64,000 nt of DNA from Mytilisepta virgata. Taxonomy: Eukaryota > Mollusca > Bivalvia > Mytilida > Mytilidae. The stretch lies in contig CM051521.1 of the NCBI GenBank assembly GCA_028015205.1, positions 122,210,614-122,274,613 on the forward strand, given 5' to 3'. Position 1 is the first letter of the stretch, and each line of letters starts with the position of its first letter. The notes below the pieces were generated by a model, which was given only the letters and a program-made list of their open reading frames with translations, searched no databases and was not told the origin of the DNA. The translations under genes and the position numbers were made by a program. Shown here in pieces: positions 1-11,200 of the stretch.

Positions 1-430
1 TTAATAGAAATCTATGAAATTTAAACACAAGGTTTATGACCACAAAAGGAAGGTTGGGATTGATTTTGGGAGTTTTGGTCCCAACAGTTTAAGAATCAGG
101 GGCCAAAAAAGGGCCCAATAAGCATTTTTCTAGGTTTTCGCACAATAACTCTAGTATAAGTAAATAGAAATCTATGAAATTTTAACACAAGGTTTATGAC
201 CACAAAAGGAAGGTTGGGATTGTTTTTGGGAGTTTTGGTCCCAACAGTTTAGGAATTAGGGGCTAAAAAAGGGCCAAATAAGCATTTTTCTTGGTTTTTG
301 CACAATAACTTTAGTATAAGTAAATAGAAATCTATGAAATTTAAACACAAGGTTTATGACCACAAAAGGAAGGTTGTGATTGATTTTTGGAGTTTTGGTC
401 CCAACAGTTTAGGAATTAGGGGCCAAAAGG
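1..430. repeat. 160-bp tandem repeat, about 2.7 copies
   Basis: TAGAAATCTATGAAAT starts at 5, 165 and 325, an exact 160-base period with few mismatches. The unit includes GTTTATGACCACAAAAGGA and GTCCCAACAGTTTA. I associate it with mussel interspersed repeats. It sits in an intron of the BTB gene. Confidence 0.85.
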
Positions 431-700
431 GTCCAAAATTAAACTTTGTTTGATTTCATTGAAAATTTAACTATTGGGGTTCTTTGATATGCCGAATCTA
501 ACCGTGCATTTAGGATCTTAATTTTTGGTCCCGTTTTCAAATTGGTCTACATTAAGGTCCAAAGGGTCCAAAATTAAACTTAGTTTGATTTTAACAAAAA
601 TTGAATTCTTTGGGTTCTTTGATATGCTGAATCTAAACATGTACTTAGTTTTTTTTATTATGGGCCCAGTTTTCAAGTTGGTCCAAATCGGGGTCCAAAA
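430..700. repeat. Duplicated ~135-bp unit (GGTCCAAAATTAAACT)
   Basis: Two diverged copies of a unit beginning near 434 and 570 share AAATTAAACT, GTTCTTTGATATGC and GAATCTAA. It follows directly on the 160-bp array and is probably part of the same mobile repeat. Confidence 0.7.
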
Positions 701-710
701 TTAAAGCTAA

Positions 711-1503
711 AAAGGGGGTAAATTATTTTTTTTTTTTTTTGGGGGGGGGGGGGGGCAATTCTCCACAGCATATTGTATTACACAAATCATATGACCAATT
801 CTAAGTTCTTTATTTCAGTTATTCTGTGTCAGAAACCTATTATGTGTCAAATATTTGAAGAAATTTTCAATTGCACAGTATTGCGCAATAGCAAGAAATT
901 GATATGTGTGCCCTGTTATCAAAACTTTATTATTAACAAATTCCATTGGAAATTTGCCAATATAAAATGTGCTGATGAAGCTTTTTTGTTTATTTTATCT
1001 AAACTGCTTTTAATATGTATATTTAAAATTTGCCATCCATGACTATGATGTCATTTTCTATTTTAATATGTTATGGTGTATTTAAATGGGCTGTTATGGT
1101 TGCAAAGTATAAAGAAATGGGGGGGGGGTTGAAAACAAAATTTGGGGGGGGGGGGTAAATGAGAAATTGGGGAGGGGGTAATTTTTTCTCATTTCATATT
1201 TCATAAATTAAAAAGAAAATTTCAAATTTTTTTTAGCAAAAAAAAGGGGGGGGTTACAATAAATTTTATTGTTTTTTGTTTTTTTTTTGGGAGGGGGGTC
1301 AATGTGCAACTTCATAGTGTATTGCACAAAAGCTAAAAAAAGGGGTAAATTATTATTTTTTTTTTGGGGGGGGGGCAATTCTCCACAGCATATTGTATTA
1401 CACAAAAGCAAAAAATTGAATATAAATTCAAATCATATGACCAATTTTAAGTTCTTTGATTTCAGTTATTCTGTGTCAGAAACCTATTATGTGTCAAATA
1501 TTT
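711..1503. repeat. Direct duplication of a T-run/G-run block
   Basis: Bases 711-860 and 1337-1503 are near-identical: a long T run passes straight into a long G run, then CAATTCTCCACAGCATATTG and TTCTGTGTCAGAAACCTATT. The DNA between them (1100-1300) holds further G runs and T runs. No coding potential is believable here despite open frames. Confidence 0.75.
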
Positions 1504-1633
1504 ATTCACAATCCAAATTCAGTATTGTATCAAGCTTGAATGCTGTGTTCATAATTGCCCCAACTATTCAGTGTTCGACATCTGCGGTCGTATCTAGCTG
1601 CGCCCAGCGGAGCATTTTATTATTATTTCCTGC

Positions 1634-1993
1634 CACGAATGTGGCTGGGGCATATAGATTTACCCTTGTCCGTCCGTCTGTATGTCCCTTTTCGGTTAAG
1701 TTTTGGGTTCAGCTCCATTTCTCAAAAATCTATTTTAATATATCATTGATATTTCACCACTACAGCCCTCTTCTATAGTACAATGCAGTTCAGCAACGTT
1801 TGGGTCCCTATGACCTACATTTCATGCTTAAGTGACTTGGGTTAAGTTTTGCGTTTAGGGTCATATCTTTGGAACTAAGCATAGTATGTCAACGAAACTT
1901 CATCAGTGGATGTGCCTTTGATAGTACTGAGTATTCATATATGATGACCTACATGTTTGGCAGGGCATCTGTGTCTTACAGACAATTTCTAGA
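1634..1993 (+). mobile_element. Interspersed repeat with CTTGTCCGTCCGTCTG motif
   Basis: It starts GCCACGAATGTGGCTGGGGC (a short hairpin), includes CCCTTGTCCGTCCGTCTGTA, and ends near TGTGTCTTACAGACAATTTC. This layout recurs in bivalve genomes as I remember them. Non-coding, class uncertain. Confidence 0.5.
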
Positions 1994-2033
1994 TTTGAAA
2001 AATTGCCACCATTATGTTTTAATTGTTATCCAG

Positions 2034-2213
2034 GCGTGGACTGTGAGTAAGCTATGCAGTTACAGACATACGTTACAACCGGCCATTAATGAATTAATAG
2101 AGATGGTCAATAAAGAAGAATTTACTAATTCTTTGTCCATGTTGGGGCTGACAACAGATAGTAAAACAGAAAATTCTAAAGAGGAGTGTAAAAAACCTAC
2201 AAAGTATGCTAAA
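2034..2213 (+). CDS. BTB gene, first exon in window (residues 1-60 of the visible part)
   Basis: The acceptor is TTGTTATCCAG and the donor AAA|GTAAGTACAC; 180 nt, phase 0 in and out. It encodes WTVSKLCSYRHTLQPAINEL and a Lys/Glu-rich tail, KEECKKPTKYAK. I recognise no domain. Its 3' half with the donor has been amplified in the following intron. Confidence 0.8.
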
Positions 2214-5200
2214 GTAAGTACACAACATAGAAAATTATCTTTCCTTGCCAGGTATGACATCAGATACTAAAACAAAAAATTCTAAAGAGGAGTGTAAAAA
2301 AACAACAAAGTATGCTAAAGTAAGTACACAACATAGAAAATGAGTTTTCCTTGCCAGGTATGACATCAGATACTAAAACAAAAAATTCTTAAGAGGAGTG
2401 TAAAAAAACAAAGTATGCTGAAGTAAGTAAACAACATAGAAAATTAGTTTTCCTTGCCAGGTATGAGAACAGATATTAAAACAGAAAATTCTTCTAAAGA
2501 GGAGTGGAAAAAACCAACAAAGTATGCTAAAGTAAGTACACAACATAGAAAATTATCTTTCCTTGCCAGGTATGACATCAGATACTAAAATAGAAACTCC
2601 TTCTAAAGAGGAGTGTAAAAAACCAACAAAGTATGCTAAAATAAGTACACAACATAGAAAATTCTCTTGGTGTGTCTGACATCAGATACTAAAACAGAAA
2701 TTCTACTATAGGGAAACAAAAATAAAAGAAACAAATATGCTAAAGTGGGTACACAGCACAGAAACTGTGTCTGACATCGGATACTAAGATAATACAGTCG
2801 ACTCATACAGGTACTATCTAGATCTCAGTTAATTTTTCCATGTTTAGATACTCACCTTATAGATGATGATTAATATACATAACAAATAAAATTTTCGTTG
2901 TTTTGATAATTTGGACTCAAAATTTAGTTTGAGATAGAAGAAAATTTTACTAAATAGGAGTCAGAATACATATATTTGCACTGTAAAACAGTGGGGACTA
3001 CATAAAAATTTGACTTAAGTTAGTTTGAGATAACAAGAGTCTTCTATACTACTAGAGAGAAGAAAAAAAACTAAAAATATATGCTAAAAATAGAAACTGT
3101 CGGACATCAGATGCTAAGACAGAAAAAAAAACCTAACAAAATATGCTTAAGCAAGAACAGAATATAGTATTCAGGTTACCTAAAATTAATTCTCAGGTTC
3201 TCAGTTGATTTTACAAAAATGGCCAAAAATTTGGTAGGGAATTTATTTTTTTTTAGTTTATTTTTCTGTCAAAAGAGGCAAGGGATTTTCAGTTTAGGTG
3301 TTTATTATTGAGACATACAAATCTAGTTTTAATCCATTCACTTCTATGACCCTTTTATTATACAATGGGTAATCCGCTTCCAATGCCTCAAATTTCCTCC
3401 AATTCTTGTGCATAAAGTCTTCTGCAGAAATGTTCCTTGGTAATTGTAGACTGAACAGGCAGTATAGTCCATTCAGTGACTTGTTTGGAGGAAATATTCA
3501 AGTTAAACTCATTGCCACGATTGTTCATCAGCTGTTTATTTACTTTCATTTTACTTGATCAGTGTTAATCTAATGCTTTAGTCAGGCATATGCTTGAAGA
3601 AAAGTACTTTTGACGAAAAATTTTTAGAGAAAAATACCGGAATGGTAATGATTTTTTTTCTGGATATCAAGTTTACTTGTTCAGTCAGCAACTTTTTAAG
3701 TGGGGCGTCGGCTTCTGAGAACCAGATAATTAAGTTTAGATGGTCTTATCAGTAGTAGTTTATTTCTCACAAAGTTGAAATTATTAAATTCTTACATGCA
3801 TATTTCTCATTATACATACTGAAATTCTGTGTAATAAATTTATGAATTATATCCCTAATCTGTTGGTAGAGTTTTTAATTTTCTGTTATACAGTTGAGTT
3901 CTGTTGAATCGTTGTGTATTCCACCAAACACCAGAGACAGTATATCTGCCAAACGAGCTTTAGAGTTGCTGAAAAAGAAAGAGAAAACAGACATGGTATT
4001 TGAGATCATTCTTATTCACGGTAATTATACACTACATGTATATTTTTATTTCCAGATGAGAATTGTTTTCTCATGAAAAGTTTATATCTTGTTGTCAGTT
4101 AGTTTTCTCTCTAAAAGACTTTTCAGCACAAAAATTTAGAAAAAAAATTCTAGGCTAATACTAAATTTTCAAATGTTAAAATTTTGTATAAACATAATAA
4201 AAAAATTTCAAGCTATTTACATAAAAAATAATTCTACTTTTTTGGAGTCAGTTTCTGGATTTTGTTTCAGATATTAAATCCCAGCTCTTAAAGTGGGGGC
4301 TATATTGCATTCACCTTTACCGTTTGTTCCTATGTTCATCTGTTCATCCTTCTGTCCATTCGTCAGTCCGTATTCCGTCCGTTGTAACAAATATTTCTGT
4401 CACACTTTTATCAGAAACTACTGAATGAAGTGACTTTATATTTGGCCAGCATCTTAATAGTGATGAGTTGTAACGTGTAAGCTGTTTGCTGATACTTTGA
4501 ATTTTTCAATATGTCAAATGAACATAACATTTTTCGCCACACTTTTCTCAAGTACTAGTGAACAGAATGACTTCATACTTAGTCAGCAGCTTGACAACGA
4601 TAAGTTGTAACGTGTGTGAACTTTTCGATACTGTCGTTCACCTACTTCCTGTTTGCGAATACTTTAAATCATGAGTGGGAGTATTATTAGCACGACATCG
4701 TGTGCATTCTTATTTATTATTTCTTCATTGATTTTTACTCAACATATAAAAAATGTGTCATTTAAATTATTTAAATAGAAACAGGTGATACTGTGATAGA
4801 CCATACCCATGGAGAGCCCATTGAGAAAACAGAATTAGACAGGGATACAGATCATTATGAAATCCCAGCCCATTGTGTTATCTTGGCATCACGCTGCAGA
4901 TGGTTTCAGAGGGCACTGTTAAGTGGAATGAGGGAGTCCATAGACAAGTAATATTTGGAATTAAATTTATTTACAAAAAATTTAAAATAACAGATCAGTG
5001 TCTTATATTGTGATTTTATGAGTAGCTCAGTTAGGAATGAAACGTCTGCTGTGAAAGGTACATATAAACAGTTTGTCAATAACAGATACGCTTACATAAA
5101 TTATTTGATAAAACAAAGTCTTGCATGGAATACACGCATGTGTATTCAGTTGACTTGTTATCACAGATAAGGAAAACCATTTAAACCAAATCATCCAATG

Positions 5201-8200
5201 CATTGGAAAAATATTTGTTTCGAAATAGAATAACTTAATTTATATTTATGTGAGGGCTGCCAAGGCTGAGTTATGTTTAATTTTGACAGAAGGTTTAATG
5301 ATATTGAGTCAGTCAACACTGAGATTTATAGAGTTCAAACCCTACTTAGAGAGAGGATTGTTGTGTGTATTCTTAATTGTCATTATTACCTTTCTGAAAA
5401 ATCTGTCAAACTTAAGTTCATTAATAAAATTGCAATGAGTTAAAAAAAACAAAAAAAAAACTCAAGAAATAAACTATAAAACATCCTTTTTCATTAATAT
5501 TGTGCTGAAATTTAAACTTTTCAAAATGCTGTATGTTTTAAATATTACAGGAGAATTACGATACATGACACGAATCCTGAAGTATTTATGTTATTCCTGC
5601 AGTATGTTTACGGAGGTCAAATAGATACATCACGGAGAACACCAGAACAGTTAACAGAACTTCTCACTTTAGCAGATAGATATGAGGTATCCACATAGTT
5701 ACCGTTAATCCTAGCCTATAAGACGAACTTTTGGTACCAAATTTCAGTTTTCTCAAAGGGGGGGGGGGGGGGTGGGGTCATCTTATAGGACAGGTCACTG
5801 TTAAGAAAAGCTTGCGTCGCAACAAAACAAGACAAGCTGTCATTCGGGGGGGTACAACTTCTATATTGCAACCTCTTGATGTGTGTTTGAACAAACCATT
5901 CAAGTCAAATATGCGTAATTTCTGGAATTTATGGATGTTAGAGGGTACCAAAGAGTTCACACACACCAGTAATTTGCATCATCCGTCCACATCTCTAGTT
6001 TGTGAATGGGTCGTAAAAGCATGGCAAGACATTCCCAGTGAAATGGTCATAAAATCATTCAAGCAATATGGTATTTCTAATGATTGGATGGTAGCGAGGA
6101 CGATCAGTTATATTCAGATCTCATTCAGTCTGACAGTGCCCCGCAAGAAGAAATTGCCTACGATGATGATGTTTCTGATGATGTATAAAATGACGTTTAT
6201 TATGACATTCCTTTAACTGCCAGTCAGTTTGAGGAAATGTTCCGTGACGACGTTCATTGGGTTTGGTCCAGAAGATATTCGTGACTGATTTTTATATATG
6301 CTAATGTAATTCAATATAACTCTAAGAAACATTTTATTTAATGATCATGAAAATTTTTTGTTATGTAGTGCTATTATGAATCATAATTGTTTTATATATC
6401 TCTGATCATACTGAGTAATATAATAGGAAAAACCTGGCTAACTTTTTAGTTACTTTACTCTTGATTTTAATCCCTTTATAATAAATTAGTATTCAATAGG
6501 TTAACAAAACAATAAATTACCAATGTTACCTTTTGCCTCAGGGATTACCGGTATGACCTGTCAATCAATATACCACCACGACTACAACTGAAAGTCATAT
6601 CTATAATTATCACAAATACTGACCAATCATATACCTCTTTACAAATAGAGTTCCCTATACTGGTTTCCAAATAATATCACTACATTTAGCTACATATCTA
6701 CAATACCACAACCAGTAGAATTAAAATGGACGTCAGGATACGACTGGAAATTCTGGTTAGATACGTTCCAAAGCTTTATAGAATAAAACAATCAAATAGA
6801 TAACAGATGAACAGTAGTGTAGGATAAAGTTCAAAGCTTCCTTCTCAGTTTCCACCTTGATGACCTTTCTGCAGCTGTTCTGGCTTCTGCGTCTTAGGAA
6901 AAAACTTCACTCTAGCCTTTGCCAGATCTTTCTAGGCTTTCAGCGTTTTAGGAAAAACTTCTCTCCAGCTTTTGCCAGATCTTTGGTGGTCATTTGCCAT
7001 TGGCTTATACGAGGGTCAAGGCAAAATTACTGCCCAAATTCCCCAAGAAAGGCCCCTCGTCTTATAGGACACGTAGCCTTAAGGGCAAGTATCAACGGTA
7101 ATCTAAATCTTTATTGAACAGTTATCTCAATGTACCTCTGATTATTTATGTGTTTATTATGTTTTGAAATTTTATTGTGAAATATTTGGGAGAATTATTG
7201 TAGCATTTTTTAGATTTTGTTGCCTGTCATTTTGTATAATTGAAATTGATAATTTCTGACATTCTGGTTGAATTTTGTTATTTGATAAATTTGTAGGTAG
7301 ACTCATTAAAGTGTGTGTGTGAGCATGCTTTGGGAGGACACATTAACAATGAGACTGCTTTATATCTACTTAGTATGGCTGATCAGCTTCAAACAAAGGC
7401 ATTAAAGGTAAATAATTACAGGGAATTTGCAATGAGATGTAAAATGTTTATCTTTGTTAAAGCAGGGACCGCGGTTGGCTTCGCCAATGTCACCAAATGT
7501 GACTTTTTATTCAATTTGGTGACATAATTTCTGGGGACAGAATTTTTCGATTTTTTTTTTTTTAAATCTAGCACTTTATATTAAAACATTTTTAAATGTT
7601 GACTAAGAAACATCATTTGTAAGTTTTATATAATTATCTATGATAAGTGAACAGTTTAGGCTAATAAACACAGGTGTCTCAACAGTAAACAAACACATAA
7701 TCAATAAGTCGAACGTGCTGAGATTGTTTACACTTGACTATTCAATTGATTGACCAATCTGAGGACAATTCAATTTATACACTAAAGTGATATTTTTATT
7801 ATCCAAATTTTTATTAGTTAATTTTATTATTCATGAAATTAAATATGCATGCTTTTAATACCTTTTAAAGGTGTTTAAAAGCATTATATCATAAAATTTC
7901 CAATCTGCAAAAATTGTGATGCCACTTCCAGTTTAACATCAACAAACACATGTGCAGCAATCGATGTTTTATATTAGGCTTGCCGTCAAAATAAAGGTCA
8001 TTTCAAATGAAGGTTAACTGTCATTAAAACTATTTCATCAAAAATACTTTTCAGGTCATGTTATTTCAAATAGTAATGAATAAAAGAAAAATCACATATG
8101 GCAGAATGCTTCCAAAAGGGGGAGGGTGACTTGACGAACAAATTTTGAAACTGGCGACAAAAAGGATGCTTTGGCGATTTTTTTGGCGACAAGTTTTTAA

Positions 8201-11200
8201 ATGCCAGCACAACCTCTGTAAAGGCTTCATTGATACCGCAAGATGAAGAACAGCAATGAAATTATTGTTCCTTTGAACTTTTGACATGTTCATATTGTGC
8301 AATTTTTTTTATCAACCATTTAGCCATTAAATCCTTTCTATTTAATGTCAGTTTCAGGATTTGTATAACTGAATAATGAAAATGTGGAAATCAGCAACTT
8401 TTTATTTCTTATATCATACACAATTATAACAGCAGTATTTTCCTTTTTTCTTTCATTTTTTTTACTGAAGACTAAATTTCTAACATTTCAGGAGCAAGCA
8501 TTGTGTTATATACAGAAAAATCCATCTTTGACAGAGGGAGATGTATTCATAGAATTACCTCAGCATTTAAGAAATGAAGTTTATCATGCACTAAGTAACA
8601 GGTCAGTATAAACTTAAGTACTTAATCCTGCAAATAGATAATGTTATTTTATGTATAACTATTCATTGTACAGCAAGATATTTGATCTCATACATCTGTT
8701 TGATATATGAAGTATCGTTGAATTTTTTGTCCGCTGTCTTATTGCTTTGATAATCTTTTGCTGATATTTGACAGCATTGTGGTTGTATTGGAATTGAGGC
8801 TATTGGTATTAAAGCCACACAACAGCTCCTAGAGACAGTCAGTCAATCATTGTGGTTGTATTGTTATTGAGGCTATTGGTATTACAGCCACACAACAACT
8901 CCTAGAGACAGCCAGTCAATCATTGTGGTTGTATTGTTATTGAGGCTATTGGTATTAAAGCCACACAACAGCTCCTAGAGACAGCCAGTCAATCATTGTG
9001 GTTGTATTGTTATTGATGCTATTGGTATTAAAGCCACACAACAGCTCCTAGAGACATTCAGTCAATCATTGTGGTTGTATTGTTATTGATGCTATTGGTA
9101 TTAAAGCCACACAACAACTCCTAGAGACAGTCAGTCAATCATTGGGTTGTATTGTTATTGATGCTATTGGTATTACAGCCACACAACAACTCCTAGAAAC
9201 AGCCAGTCAATCATTGTGGTTGTATTGTTATTGAGGCTATTGGTACTAAAGTCACACAACAGCTCCTAGAGACAGTCAGTCAATCATTGTGGTTGTATTG
9301 TTATTGAGGCTATTGGTATTAAAGCCACACAACAGCTCCTAGAGACAGTCAGTCTGTCATTGTGGTTGTATTGTTATTGATGCTATTGGTATTAAAGCCA
9401 CACAACAGCTCCTAGAGACAGTCAGTCAGTCATTGTGGTTGTATTGTTATTGAGGCTATTGGTATTAAAGCCACACAACAGCTTCTAGAGACAGTCAGTC
9501 AGTCATTGTGGTTGTATTGTTATTGATGCTATTGGTATTAAAGCCACACAACAGCTCCTAGAGACAGTCAGTCAATCATTGTTATCGAGGCTATTGGTAT
9601 TGAAGCCACACAACAGCTCCCAGAGACAGTCAGTCAATCATTGTGGTTGTATTGTTATTGATGCTATTGGTATTAAAGCCACACAACAGCTCCTAGAGAC
9701 AGTCAGTCAATCATTGTTATCGAGGCTATTGGTATTGAAGCCACACAACAGCTCCTAGAGACAGTCAGTCAGTCATTGTGGTTGTATTGTTATTGATGCT
9801 ATTGGTATTAAAGCCACACAACACCTCCTAGAGACAGTCAGTCAATCATTGTGGTTGTATTGTTATTGATGCTATTGGTATTAAAGCCACACAGCAGCTC
9901 CTAGAGACAGTCAGTCAATCATTGTGGTTGTATTGTTATTGATGCTATTGGTATTAAAGCCACATAGCAGCTCCTAGAGACAGTCAGTCAATCATTGTGG
10001 TTGTATTGTTATTGAGGCTATTGGTATTAAAGCCACACAACAGCTCCTAGAGACAGTCAGTCTGTCATTGTGGTTGTATTGTTATTGATGCTATTGGTAT
10101 TTAAGCCACACAACAGCTCCTAGAGACAGTCAGTCAATCATTGTGGTTGTATTGTTTCTGAGGCTATTGGTATTAAAGCCACACAACAGCTCCTAGAGAC
10201 AGTCAGTCTGTCATTGTGGTTGTATTGTTATTGATGCTATTGGTATTAAAGCCACACAACACCTCCTAGAGACAGTCAGTCAATCATTGTGGATGTATTG
10301 TTATTGATGCTATTGGTATTAAAGCCACACAACACCTCCTAGAGACAGTCAGTCAATCATTGTGGATGTATTGTTATTGATGGTATTGGTATTAAAGCCA
10401 CACAACACCTCCTAGAGACAGTCTGTCAATCATCTTGTTCAGTCCTGTGGGCTTTTGTCTCATTGTTTCTTATCCATGTACTTTTATAGTTACTTGAAGG
10501 CTTTGTATAGTAAGGCAATTGATGTTTCTGAAATCTTTAACAAAGAACATAGATTTAAAAAACATCTTTTGACTTGAAGGTTGTTCATGATGTGTAGATT
10601 GTAATCTACTTTCAGTTTTGAATATACAAATATACTGTTGTTATAAATATCAAATGATCATGTGACAGTCAAGGAATATGTAGATAATTAGACAAGCTGT
10701 AACTGATGCCAAATAGCCTTATATCAACTCTCTCTGTTTTTCAGAGGCTTATTATTTTTTAAATTAAATAAAATTAGTTTTTATTTTATGTTAAATTTTC
10801 ATTTTACCTATAACTGTAATTTTTTGTCACCTTTTAAATACAATAGATAGAGCAATAATGATTTGTCATACATCTTGTATTGTGAGGAAGGTCACTGAAA
10901 GAAAGTTCCATTTCAAAATAGGATGTAAACTTCAACATCTGAAGAAGTACTTTTATTAGGTTGGAAGACATTTTAAAACAACAGCATAGAGTTGCATCGA
11001 GAATTTAAGTTTGGAATAAACAAATATAACTAAAACATTTGCAGTTATAACTCATTATCATTTACAGTGATGATTCCAGTGATCCAGAAACTCCTAGTTC
11101 TAATGTTGGAGATATTGATGAAATGATCCACAAAATTAACTTAGCTACAGGGGTAAGTTAAATCCATAATTTGGTGATATTAATGAAATGATCCACAAAA

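Noticed and set aside
1269..1778. 169-codon plus-strand open frame
   Set aside because: It runs through poly-T/poly-G runs and an interspersed repeat, with composition dictated by the repeats and no motif.
3894..4076. Independent small ORF starting at TTG
   Set aside because: It is an internal exon of the BTB gene: a good acceptor precedes it, a donor sits at 4021 and phase fits both neighbours.
5731..6216. 161-codon frame as a host gene
   Set aside because: It is the C-terminal end of a Tigger-like transposase inside an inverted-repeat element, frameshifted and missing its catalytic part.
8775..10437. CRISPR-like array
   Set aside because: Uniform 73-base units with no repeat/spacer alternation, in a eukaryotic intron.
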